A DNA stretch of 64,000 nucleotides from Xylogone sp. PMI_703. Taxonomy: Eukaryota > Ascomycota > Leotiomycetes. The stretch is taken from assembly GCA_021399445.1 (NCBI GenBank), contig JAJTUQ010000003.1:558001-622000 (forward strand). The letters are read 5' to 3'. Numbering within the stretch: position 1 is the stretch's first letter; the number at the start of each line of letters is the position of its first letter. The notes beneath the pieces are model-generated. The model did no database searches. It was not told where the DNA came from and was given only the letters and a program-made list of their open reading frames with translations. The translations under genes were made by a program, and so were the position numbers. Positions 21,620 through 32,416 of this stretch are shown here, in pieces.

Positions 21620-23948
21620 ATGGCCGAAGCTATTGCCTTCGGCGCCAGTATCGTCGCCTTTCTGCAGCTAGCTGATCGTGTAATCGGACTTTGCAAGTAC
21701 TACATCGAAACCGTTTGTGACACCCCGCACGATTTGCGAATTATCCTAATCGAGATATCTTCGCTCAAAGCCATCCTTGAAAATATCAATTTTTTGGTCC
21801 GTGCCGATCCCAACTGCGTGTTCGAGGCCACTCGAAACCTTGGGAAGCCAAATGGCGCACTCGCAGCCTGCAGAGGGTCACTTGCCGAGCTTGAGAAGCT
21901 GTTCCCAGCAGATCATGCTGAGCGGAAGGACCAAGAGGCTTTGAGTAAAGGGCAAAAACGGCGGAAAGTTGCCCAGACTTTGACAGCACTTGCTTGGCCG
22001 CTCAAGGAGGGTAGAGCTAGGAAGTTGCTCGATGAGATTACGCGACATAAGACGACTATTACTCTCGCACTTTCAACTGAATTTAGGTAAGTATAATTTA
22101 TATCAGGGTTAGACATTTCTGTTGTATCAGAGTGTAAGGAGATCACGTCTCAATATCCATACTATCTCATATTGGAGTTTATGAAAAGCAAGAGAGTTGC
22201 TTCTTTTGACGTATACCCTTGCATTGACAAAACTAGTCGAGATCTTAAAGAAGTTAGAAGTGCCGTGAAAAATGTGCAGCAGATCATGACAGGTGAGCAC
22301 GCCCTCCTCTCGTTTTATTTATGATGTTATGTGACGTTAGCCATAACCAACTTCTAGCTGTTGGCAGTTGGATTCTAATAATGATTCGGAAACTAAGACT
22401 GATGAGTTTCAAGGCGAACGGGAAAAGATCTATAAATGGCTCGAACACACCAATCCGTCACTTATACATAACAGGAACTGGTGCACTTCACGAAAATGAC
22501 ACCGGTCCCTGGATACTTGAGTCTAAGGCATGGAATGACTGGGTGAAAAAGACAAGTCCGCTTTATTTGGATTCACGGAATTCCTGGGGCTGGGAAGACG
22601 CTGTTAGTCTCCTTCCTTATCGAGAAAATTCCAGAAACGCCAAAACTATCCGCTCGAAGAGGGTCCATTTACTATTATTGCTATTTCGGCCACAACCAGG
22701 ACGAGGCCATTCCATTTCTCCAATGGGTCCTCAGCCAACTGTGCCGGCAGGCGCGTCATGTACCCCGGAGCATTGTGGCACTTCACGAAAAGGGTCGAGC
22801 GCTCAGCATCCAGCAGCTTCTGACGGGTGTCGCGGAGATCCTCACCTCATTTGACGACGTCTACATCGTCATCGATGCAGTCGACGAGAGCCAAGAGCCT
22901 CGCTCATCCATGCTTGACCTCCTCAGAACCTTAGTGACAGATTCGCGTTTCGAAAAAATACAGCTTCTGGCAAGCAGTAGAGAGTATCTGGACATCGAAT
23001 ACGTTCTTTCTAATATCTCAGTACCGGTACCCATGCAGGTGGACAAAGTTCAAGCTGACATTCGCAAGTATGTCTATACGACACTTCAAACAGATAGGAG
23101 GTTTGTGACATGGCCTGAGTTTCTCCGACGGGAGGTCGAAGATGCACTTGCCGTTGGGGCAAAGGGAATGTAGGAAACCCCTCTCCCATTTTTTAATTCA
23201 GATGAACTCATAACACTCCAGGTTTCGGTGGGCCGTCTGTCAGCTTGATATTCTTATCGACTAAGGAGAATCGATGACATCAGACAAGCTATTAATGATC
23301 TTCCCGAGACGTTAGATGAAACGTACGAGCGGATATTTGCGGTGATACCCCCGCAGGAGCGCAAGATTGTCCAGAGAACATTGTGCTTGCTCTGCACTCC
23401 GCTGGAACAAGAGATATCCGCCGATTTCCTGGTTCCCATGTTATTTGAGAACTGGAACCCTGACTCATCAACCTCTAAGAATATTTTATACTATCAAAGA
23501 CATTTGCGGCTGCCTCGTCACCGTAGGAAACGGTGTCAAAGGTGGCTTTATTAGATTCGCGCACTTCACAGTCAAGGAGTTTCTATTTTCACCACGACTT
23601 TGGAATAATGACGATGAAAGCCTTGGCTTTTTCGCGTTGTCGATGGACATAGTGCATCAAGCTTTCCTGACGATCGCACTAACTGGTGCTCTCGCCTATA
23701 ATGGTCCCGAGTCCGGTACTTTTGACCCCTATCTGAATCTATACGACTATATCTTGTTTCACAGTTTTAGGGCCCTGAGAGACTGGAAAATTCATGATAG
23801 GTCGAAGAAACAGCTTCGTAGTCTCGCTTTGGATTTCTTAAGCCCGGAGAGGAGACCATTTCGGCGGTTAGAGAAACTACTTCAGAAGGCGCATGGAGAA
23901 AATGATCTATGGAAATGTCGGAATACTATATTAGGTTGGCTTGGGTAA
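21620..23948 (+). pseudogene. STAND (NACHT) protein with fungal N-terminal domain, degenerate
   Basis: Exon 1 (21620-22086) starts MAEAIAFGASIVAFLQLADR, typical of the fungal N-terminal domain of STAND proteins. It joins in phase to 22237-22292 (SRDLKEVRSAVKNVQQIM). A NACHT domain follows: P-loop HGIPGAGKT at about 22575-22605, Walker B VYIVIDAVDE at about 22860-22890, then REYLDIEYVL and, after an intron at 23170-23220, FRWAVCQLDIL and LPETLDETYERI. The last block contains AHFTVKEFLFS and ends GWLG-stop at 23948, with no ankyrin or WD repeats after it. Reading must change frame near 22480, 22560, 23262 and 23485, so at least four single-base lesions are needed. Such proteins act as fungal NLR-like receptors in heterokaryon incompatibility and immunity. 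This copy should be non-functional unless the lesions are assembly errors. Confidence 0.8.
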
Positions 23949-24502
23949 AGCTTAATCGGGTGTTTCAGCACCCACCCTCAATGTATCTCTCAGAGTATCT
24001 AAGGTGTTACCAGTTTGTAGGAGATAACCAAATGATGTAGTACGAAGAGTAGTGAGTATTCTTCTGTGGTGTAATGCTTTGAGAACTGCCATTTCCCTAA
24101 CGTTCGCTCAAGCCAGCTCTTTGGCTGCATATTTGACCCACTGTGGACGGATGAAGTGCAGACCTCCGTCGTGCTGCCTCAGTCATGCCTTCTGCAATCT
24201 ATAGCACCAAAGTCACTTTATCAGCTGACAGGGTGGGTTATACGTTCTAGCCCCTGTAATCTAGTGCATCTTAGACCGAGGACATGCGAAATATCCCTGT
24301 GTCTCATTTAACGTTAACAAGCCATTTTTTTGTCCTGTAGTGTGAAGTCATCAGGCAGTGTCCTTATAACCTTAAACCTAAGAATAGGCCAGAATCGGCT
24401 CCGCGCTACGATGATAAATTAGCAGCAGTACCTTTGGAGTACAACAGAGTTAGGATGCACAGCCACAGGGTGTCTAAAAAGGCATGATACAATATAATAA
24501 AT
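23949..24502. other. intergenic, no gene recognised
   Basis: Spacer between two pseudogenes. It carries CCACTGTGGACGG near 24140, also seen near 2071, but no open frame worth calling. Confidence 0.45.
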
Positions 24503-25273
24503 TTAAGCCCACAGACTCTCTCCCGCAATTTCCCTCTTCTCCTCATGGCGTTTGCTGATGACGGGGTCCTTGCCAGCAGTTTCCAACGGAGTCTTTTCAG
24601 CCCTCCAGTCCACCGTTTCTAATGAGCTGTTCACCTCACTACACTTCGTCAATACTGGGTTGCTAACTTCCTCATCAAAGCCCGGCTTCCATTCAGGGTC
24701 CACGTCCGCAGCGCCCACCATCCCTATGATCCTGGTTATGAATCATTGGATCCATAATAGTTCCATTGATGGCAGCGGTTGCTCGACCGGGTCTTCCGTT
24801 GTCATCGTTATTATATCACCCGACTGCAGCAACCGACCATCCACCGTGGCGATGTTAATTTCTGCCGGCCTTATAGGCGTTTCTGGTGGTGTGGCAGTGG
24901 GTAGGAGATTAATTGGCCCTTCATATTTTTTCTGCCAGAAGAATTTTTTCTTAAGGGTCTTCTCGTCATTAGAGAGAGATTGGGCAGAGCGTGAACTCTC
25001 CCTCGTTCCACAGGCCGTGGAGGGTAGGCTGCATGCTTATCATGTTTTTGCATGACTCCGGCCATGGTGTCTCCTCTTCGTCAAAGAGGATCCCGATCCA
25101 CTCTTGAGCCCTCTCCGCCCTGCCCCAAACATTTCTAGGATCTTGTATAAATGCTCTCTTCTATTGGTGATATGCTCTCTTTGATCACACAGGTAGAAAG
25201 GGAAGATGTGGGCTACAACGACAGCCTTTGACATGCCGCTTATGGCACAACGAATATCAGCATCACCATTCAA
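24503..25273 (-). pseudogene. fungal HNH-domain protein, degenerate copy 2
   Basis: Minus-strand blocks follow the HNH protein order. They are RCAISGMSKAVVVAHIFPFY (HNH core start), then EWIGILFDEEETPWPESC, MQPTLHGLWNEGEFTLCPIS, KKFFWQKKYEG, GDIITMTTEDPVEQPLPSME with LLWIQ, and the tail GAADVDPEWKPGFDEE. Two lesions are visible: a one-base shift near 25125, between FGAGR and AERAQEWIG, and a TGA at 24743-24745 where family members continue (WIQ-stop-FITRIIGM). The latter is consistent with TGG to TGA, a G-to-A transition. The tail then runs on to TAG near 24503. The gene's upstream side abuts the LINE target site at 25450. It belongs to the same family as 17556-18614 but is clearly diverged, so the two are not a recent duplication. 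Confidence 0.8.
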
Positions 25274-25449
25274 ACAATGAAGGAAGTTGACTGAGGTCTG
25301 GAGCTTACATGTTGAGCATGGTACTGCGATGGAATCTATGTCCCAAACCGAATTTGTAGCAATATCGTTGAATTCGAATTTACTCGAGACAAGTCAGGCC
25401 GAGAATGGTTTATCGCAAAGATTGAAGTGATGTACGCAGTGAAGTGATA

Positions 25450-25462
25450 TATTCACTATATA
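25450..25462. repeat. target-site duplication, left copy
   Basis: TATTCACTATATA is identical to 31148-31160. Immediately inside, the plus strand reads ATGATGATGATC, i.e. a CAT/ATC simple-repeat tail at the 3' end of the minus-strand LINE. Confidence 0.8.
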
Positions 25463-27829
25463 ATGATGATGATCTATTCCGCCCAGCTAAGCCTAAAAGG
25501 GCACTAGTACTACGTTTCTATCTAATACAATTCCATACAAATAACTCCTCCCTCGCACTAGCTCATACTATACGTTCTCGTGTCTCGTTATTAGTTACCA
25601 GTCTATATATATTCTAATTCGTCGGTTTCCCGCACATTTTGTGTGTTGATAAGTGTGCTTGGAAGCCTTTCTCTAGTCGTACAATGTCCTATTTTCGGTG
25701 GTTGAATCGAAGGCCTATCTGTACGGGTCATAAGATATGTTGTCGGGGTTGTAATATTAATTTTGGCTATATTTCCTCCTATGTGCTTCCAGCTTTTGGT
25801 TCGTAGTTCAGACGCCTTGTGGCTATTGTATATTCGATCGTTGTATTCATCATTACTATATCGGGGCTCTAATTCTTCTTGCTTTCCGCCTTCTTACCTA
25901 AGTGGTATGTCAAATTCCCGGCTTTCTCTCCTGCCTTTTGTATCATTGGTCGCCTCTGTGATTCTTACTGTATATACCTAAATAAGAAATATTTTATTAT
26001 TTCTTTCGCTTGTCCGTATGCGCATATCTCTGTGTCTGTTGCCTTAATCCTGAATAAATGACTATTCAGCTTGTTCTTCTCTGTACGTAGCTGTATCAGA
26101 GTTCTTGCTTGTCCCTTGTTGAGCTTGTTGTATAATGTTCAGGTATACTTTCCCGGTAATACTTTGTTTAATCTTCTCGAGTACTTTCTTACTTCTTTGG
26201 GTATATCTCTGGCTTTCCTTGCCCTGAGGGCTTTATTTGTCGTAGTTGATTTAGCTTGGTATATGTCGGTTTTTGGTTTTTTTCCATTTATTGTAGTATC
26301 TCAAGCTTGTCCCCTTGTTTCCTCTGTCAAGTTGAATTCTTTCTCTTTCAGGATCTATATCATTTTAACCTTTACTTTTATTCTTTTTAACCTTTTTATG
26401 ATTTTGTAGATTTGGTTAATATTACTCTGGCCTAATTATTACTATAGTCGTTGTATTACTTAAGTTATTACTAGATTATTGGTAAAGATTATTATACTTT
26501 TAATTGTATAATTAAAGTTAATCTCTTATATTATCCTAATAATTATTATTAATTTTACTGTATATAAGTTTTGTTTTATTCTTGTTTTTAATATAATTAA
26601 TCTAATTACTAAATCTTTGATCAAAATATATTAGTTAATATAGTTAATTATATTTTTTATACTTATTAATTCTTTCCTGGTTAATGTCTTTATTATTATT
26701 AATATTCTATATCTATATTTGATCTCTTTATTTACTTTATCTAAATTTGTAATAATCTTTATTCAAGTTTCTCAGAGAATAATAATATATAATTAAATAA
26801 TTTTTATCTTGTTTATTGATATTTTTTGGCAAGTTTTAGTTATCTTTTATAATAAAGATATAAACTTTGTATACTTTTTGGTAGATATTCTAGTTAATAG
26901 ATGAGTTTGTAGTAATATTTGTGTTTGTACTTAGAATATTATTACTTTCTTTATGTGTTAATCTTTTATAATATATAAATTAGCTTTTATTTCGGTTATT
27001 ACTGTAATTATTATATAGAATATATTAATAATTATTTAAACTTTTACTTTTTGTAGTCTGTTTAATATAGTTATTTTTTTGTTAATATATCTATATATTC
27101 ATATCATTGATATATAATTAATTACAGACATTATAATTATAATAAATAGTTTTTTTGTAATTAGTGTTAATATGACTTATAACCTTTTTAGTGTTATAAT
27201 TACTTTTAAGTCTTTGGTTATTGTTTTAGAAATATATTCTTTGAATCAGAGTTTTATGTTCAATATTATTCTTAATAATTTAGCATTTTCCTTAGACTTG
27301 ATTTTTGCTCTTTTTATATTATATGATTATGTATTAGTCTTTATTTTATTTTTAGTAAAGTAAATCAAAGTTGTCTTATCTAGCTTGAATATAACTTTAT
27401 TATACTTCTCTTATTATATAACCTTTTGGATTATCCCTTTGATTTTAGGTCTGTTTACTTTTGTTGACTCTCTTATTATCTATGTCAAATAATTATCTAC
27501 AAACATTATAAATCTTCCTTTAGAACTCAGTTTATACTATATTAAGTCAGTATTGAAGAACAAGAAAAGGATTAGGGATAATAATGACTTTTGCAGTAAC
27601 CTGACCTGTGGTAATTCTTGTGTTTCTGATATTATGTTGTTGACTATTATAGTTGTTGTTTTATTAGAATAAAAAGTATTAATTTAGTTAATTATATATT
27701 ATGGTATTCTATATGTCTTAAGTCTTTGTAGTAATCTTTTTTTGTATATTTTATTGTAAATTTTTTTTATGTCAAAACTGATCAAACTCAGCATTTTCTT
27801 CTTTTTTTATATATTATATATATGTTCTT

Positions 27830-28045
27830 ATAATAATACTAATACTTGTTCAGTAAACTGTTATTTTTTGGCCTTAAAATGATTTGTGGATAATAATCCC
27901 TAGTGTTCTGTTGTATACAATAACCTTTTTGTTATTACTGTTTCTAAGATCTTTCCTAATGTTAATAATAATAAGATTAATTTTTATGTCTTGACTATTG
28001 TATAGTCTCCTTTTCCGGGCTTCTTTAGAAGTATGATCTTTGTGT
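27830..28045 (-). pseudogene. LINE reverse transcriptase core, stop-ridden
   Basis: A short readable patch inside the LINE: LLKKPGKGDYTIVK, LGKILETVITKRLLY and LSTNHF correspond to the conserved RT blocks usually seen as KP-x-K-DY, L-GK-LE and the GL-P-NHFG stretch. Several in-frame stops interrupt it. The catalytic block lies about 175 codons downstream, where the expected FVDD reads FVDN. Confidence 0.75.
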
Positions 28046-30732
28046 TTTTTCATTATTTGGATAATTCTCCTTCTCACAGAGACATTTAGAACAGGTGTAT
28101 AATAATAGTTTTCGTTATTGGTCAGATTTGTTTTTATATTATAATTTATATCTTATCTTTTTTTAATATTTTCTATGAATTTATGTTAAATATCTTTTTT
28201 TTTATTTTTTTTACTGTTAACTAGGGCATATTTATTATTTATTGTTAATCTTTTTTTTTCTCTTTCTTTATTTCTTCGGGCAATAAGGGAAAGAATATAA
28301 CTAATAGTTCTTTTGACTACTTTATTATATTTTATGTTGTTGTACTGTTTTTCTTTTTTAATTAAAGGATTTTGTCAAAAATTATATTATTATTTATATT
28401 TAAAAACTTAAAGATTTGTTATATATTCTTGTTTTTTGTCAAAAAGTTATTTTAGTATATTTTCTTTTATTTATTAATTATTTTATGATATTCTTTTGTA
28501 TTATCTTTAACTTATTTTTCTAACTTTAGTAGTATATTCCTTTTTCTCCTTTGTACTCTGGCTTAGTTTCTTTAATAAGTATATATTTTCTTTAGTTATA
28601 TCAAATCAGCTGTTTATCACTGTTTTGTGTACAATGATAGTCTGGCTTTTGGCGTCAAGTTCTAGATTACTTCTGTTATTATCTTTATAAGTTTATTAGT
28701 CTGTTGTTGTACATTGTTTAATAATAGTTTATCTTATAGTTTTTCTTTAACTCTTTTTTTTATCTTGTTCTATAATACTTTTTTCATAAGTAATTTTTCT
28801 GTTTATAAAGTTTCTGGGGTCTTTAAGTCTATAATCATCTTTATAATTTGGTGGTCTAAGTTATATTTTGTTTCATGAATATTGTACTTAATTGTATTCT
28901 TCATTATCTTGTTAAACATTAGTACTAAATCAATTATTGACTCTTGGTCTCCTTATTGTCATATTTTGGTTTTTCTCAGTAATAAGCTCTATAATTTATA
29001 TTTATTTATTAATTCGATAATAAGGTTAGTTTCTTTTTGTTTAACTAGTACAATTTTGTTGTCTTTTTATAACCAATTATGCCTGTTGAAGTCTTTTATT
29101 ACTACTGTCTTTATTACTTCTCCAGCTCTCTTCTGTACTATCTAGATTACTTTTCGTATCTCTCTGATTCCTTTGTTTAATACTTCTTTATTTGTTAACT
29201 CTATATATACTATTATAATCAAAACTTTACAAGTTTGTAACTAGAAGATTACTATTATAATATCCAGTGATTCCACCAAGATTTACTCAAAGTCAATATT
29301 ATTCTTAACCTATAACATACTACGAATTTTCTACCTCTTTTCGTTAAACTCTATAAATATTAATTTATTTTAATTTTTGTATATATTTAATATAATAATA
29401 AGTTTTCTTTTTGTCTCTTATACATATAATTCTAATATTACTATAATCCCAAAATCTTATAAACTTTTGTTATTTATTAAATTATACTAAATGGTTTTCT
29501 GTTTTTGTACATTTAATTATAGTATTTTTAAACTTTTATTCATATTGTAGAAGATAGAGGATATGACAAGTTAAACTATATGATTCATGTAGGCCTAGGT
29601 ATAGTATATATTTGAATATTTATGATTAGTAATTACTATGTTAATATCTTACGTTAATATATTTTCTGCATTTTTGCGGTTTTTTATAACTAAAAGCTTT
29701 ATACCTTAATTCTTAATAATTATAACATTACTTTACCCTGTCCCTTTGTTCGAAGGGATAAGTGTAGGCTAACTCTTTAAGTACATAAAAGTAATTCTTA
29801 TATAATAGTCTATTAATCTCTTCTTGTTTTGTTATATATATTATTATCAAGTTATATACTTTCTTTATATTTTTCTTATTTAATTATATAATTTTTATAA
29901 TATTGACATTATTCTTTTTTCTTAATTTTTTTGTTATATTAAGTACTAAATTATTATCTTTGTTGATTATTACTGCTTGGTTTGTGTTATTTATCTTTAT
30001 TAGGTAGAATTAGTCTTAAAGTACTTATAGTCCTCTGATTCCTGAACTTTTTATTACCTTTTTTACTTTCTTGAGTTCTGCTTTGTCTTTACAGATGATC
30101 TTGATTTTATTCTTATTTCTAGTATCTCGAATCATTATTATACATCTTTAGTTATCCTGGTTTATCATTTTTTGAACTTTTTTTTTAATAACTTTTCTTA
30201 TGAACCTTAGTTATATCTTTGGTTGGTCTTCCTGGTTAATTTATGTAATATCAATTATATAATATGTCAGTTCTGCCTTGACATTCTTTAGGCTTACATT
30301 ATTTAGTTAGCTTATTGATGATGAAGGATTTACTGACTATAATAATATTACTGAGTATGATAGTATTAAGAGGCTGGTGGTTAAAGTTATTCTTCCTTGT
30401 ACACTGGTGCTTAAGTTAAAGAACATTTCTAGTAATTAAGTATTCGTTTCCGTTAACTGCATTTTCGTTTTTGTAAGTTGATTATTAATCTTTGCTAATT
30501 ATGTTTTTGTCTCTGTGATTTGGTTATTAGTTTCTGCTAATTATGTTTTCGTTTCTGTAAATTAGTTATTAGTCTCTGCCAATTGTTCTCTAGTTTCCTC
30601 TAGCTGTCTGCTGATACTACTCATTTGTGCCTTGGCTTACTCTAGTTACTTTTTTAGTTCTCCAATCTTCAGTTTCAGAGTTTTATTTAACCTGTATATC
30701 TTTTTCATTATTTCCAGTACTATCTCTATTAC

Positions 30733-31023
30733 TTAAGCTTCCTTGTCTTTCCTAGCTCTCGGTCTTTCCTTTGTTGTTGCTAATGTTGCTGCTCCTTCTA
30801 CCATGATAGCTAAGACTAGTGTTGTTGTACTAGATACCACAATTGTTTTAGGTGGTCGGCCTCTTCCTTGTTTTACTGTTCTAGTTAAGGCGTTCTGGAA
30901 GAATTCCCCGTCTTCTAGGTCTTCATTCTCCTTATTTTCCCTGGCTTTTGACGACACTCTCGGTTCTCTCCTAGGTCTCCCTCCTAGACCGCCATCTTCC
31001 TCCATTGCGCTCTCCGGTCGCAA
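30733..31023 (-). pseudogene. LINE ORF1 (gag-like) N-terminal fragment
   Basis: A 96-codon frame starting MRPESAMEEDGGLGG. It is rich in Arg, Lys and Glu, with a basic GRGRPPK stretch, and ends at a stop followed by heptad remnants (QLEETREQLAET). It shares ENEDLEDGEFFQ with the fragment near 19300. No zinc knuckle is visible in the surviving part. It is a relic of the LINE's first open frame. Confidence 0.65.
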
Positions 31024-31147
31024 GCAGCACCCTTACCTGGCCGTGTTGCCCTATACCTACCCTATACAATTCTCCCAATTGGTCTTGCTTGCCGTATTTG
31101 TCGTAGTTTCTGTATTCTCCCACCTGAGTGTCTTTTCGTCTATTTTC

Positions 31148-31160
31148 TATTCACTATATA
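31148..31160. repeat. target-site duplication, right copy
   Basis: TATTCACTATATA, identical to 25450-25462. It marks the 5' boundary of the minus-strand LINE. Confidence 0.8.
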
Positions 31161-31831
31161 CAGCTACAAGTAGTCAGCTGATTCGGTTGTGTATCACGTG
31201 CTTTTCACGTGCATTCAACAGACCGTACCTGGATGTAACATTCCAGCCTTTCCAGATGAGTAGTTCTCTCCTTGCAGGCTCCACTTCAATATACCCTTCC
31301 CATTGCACCCACGCAGGGTTATTATGGATTATTATACTCAAGATGCCATGGGTTACTAGAAAAGCCAGGAAATTTTCGTTCCTTCCACGAGTTCGGCTCG
31401 TTGAATCCTTCAAGACATCAAGCTTCTAGACTTGGTATCTGCTAGAGGATTGGAGACTTCTTATTGGTTGAATTGTCCACCTGTAATGTGATTTGTGCAA
31501 GGCTGCTGTCATGAACCCACAAGTACCTCGGTATCTTTGGCTTTAGGTCCCGCCCATCCCTCTACGCCCTCCCAACGACGATTCTAGACTTTCACTATAG
31601 TAAGTTGTCAAACGCCAGAAATCTACAATTCTCAGCATAATTGACGCATCCACCCCAATCAAACCAACAGAGTTATTTTCATCACATGATTTCACATACT
31701 TGCATTAGCTTATACGCTACGTGTACAAAGGCTACGTATCACTTACAATGCCCTTTTTCTAGCTGCTAACCAAGCATCACGAAGTAAGGCAGAATTAGAG
31801 AGTAATTTACAGATTACGTCCTCCGACAGCT
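31161..31831. other. intergenic with a dispersed repeat fragment
   Basis: Positions about 31190-31290 resemble about 32990-33085. Shared words include CACGTGCAT, TTTC-AGATGA, TCTCTCCT-GCAGG and a following TTCA. The open frames crossing it have no domain and the rest shows nothing identifiable. Confidence 0.45.
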
Positions 31832-32416
31832 ATGACACAAACAGCCTTCATACGACCGGCCACACCCGAAGGTTGGTTCTCATCTATGATTCTCGGGACA
31901 TTGCTCATATAGATTATAGATGTGCCTACCATTTTAACTCTCATGCACGCGACGGCAGCGGAGCAAGGCGCTGCAAACGCGGTCAAGGCCACGGAAGCCG
32001 GTCTTCTAAATACCCTCGAGTTCGATGACCCGAAGGCTGATAGTTCTGACGCACAATCGCATGGTGTGCGCAATGGCAAAGTTTTTGTTATCGTAGCTCC
32101 GGAAGGCAAGATTGCCGGTATGGCTATCTATTTTATTACCTATGTCGCCTGGCTAGCGAAGTCCGGTCTGTTGTTAGAGGATTTATATGTGCTCCCAGAA
32201 TATCGAAAAAGGGGATACGCAAGGCTGCTGGTGCAAGCGGTGGTAAAGAAGGGCGAAAGTCTAGGCTGTGCGAGGGTGGAATGGCTTTGTTATAAGCAAA
32301 ACGATCGCGCTCTGAGGTTCTACAGGAGCCTTGGTGCCAAGGAAATGGACTCCATGACATTCTTGAGACTTGAGGGAGATGCAATGGCGGAACTTGCTAG
32401 TGATGTTGTCGAGTAA
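31832..32416 (+). CDS. GNAT-family N-acetyltransferase
   Basis: Model join(31832..31871,31920..32416), 178 residues. Exon 1 encodes MTQTAFIRPATPE; the intron (GTTGGT..TTATAG, 48 nt) splits an Asp codon and leads into VPTILTLMHATAAEQ, recreating the usual GNAT first strand and helix. The acetyl-CoA site is in LLLEDLYVLPEYRKRGYARL (R/Q-x-x-G-x-A core), followed by the C-terminal block WLCYKQNDRALRFYRSLGAK. Length and the N-x-x-A-x-x-F-Y-x-x-x-G-A signature match the spermidine/spermine (diamine) acetyltransferase-like branch. Substrate specificity is inferred, so polyamine or small amine acetylation is likely but unproven. It is intact, standing alone just beyond the LINE. Confidence 0.88.

Larger units (their letters stand above)
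25463..31147 (-). mobile_element. Tad1/I-like non-LTR retrotransposon (LINE), near full length, RIP-degraded
   Basis: A 5.7-kb minus-strand element between perfect 13-bp direct repeats. The 5' end holds an ORF1-like frame (30733-31023), then coiled-coil-like heptads with stops (30430-30730). Reverse-transcriptase motifs are readable on the minus strand at about 27830-28045: KIILLKKPGKGDYT, LGKILETVITKRLL, then GLLSTNHF. Farther on come FVDN (mutated FVDD) at about 27490-27505 and FKLDKTTLI at about 27365-27395. Order and spacing are those of LINE reverse transcriptases. Between the motifs the sequence is extremely AT-rich with many TAA/TAG codons, as expected from repeat-induced point mutation. 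Plus-strand open frames in this interval are low-complexity T-rich artefacts. The 3' end carries a trinucleotide tail. The element cannot encode active protein. Confidence 0.85.

Noticed and set aside
25763..29145. Several plus-strand hydrophobic open frames (F, L, I, Y rich)
   Set aside because: They are translations of T-rich RIP-degraded LINE DNA in antisense; the membrane-like character is a composition artefact.
30743..31429. 228-codon plus-strand frame
   Set aside because: Antisense to the LINE ORF1 remnant and crosses the element border at 31147, so it cannot be an ancestral gene.
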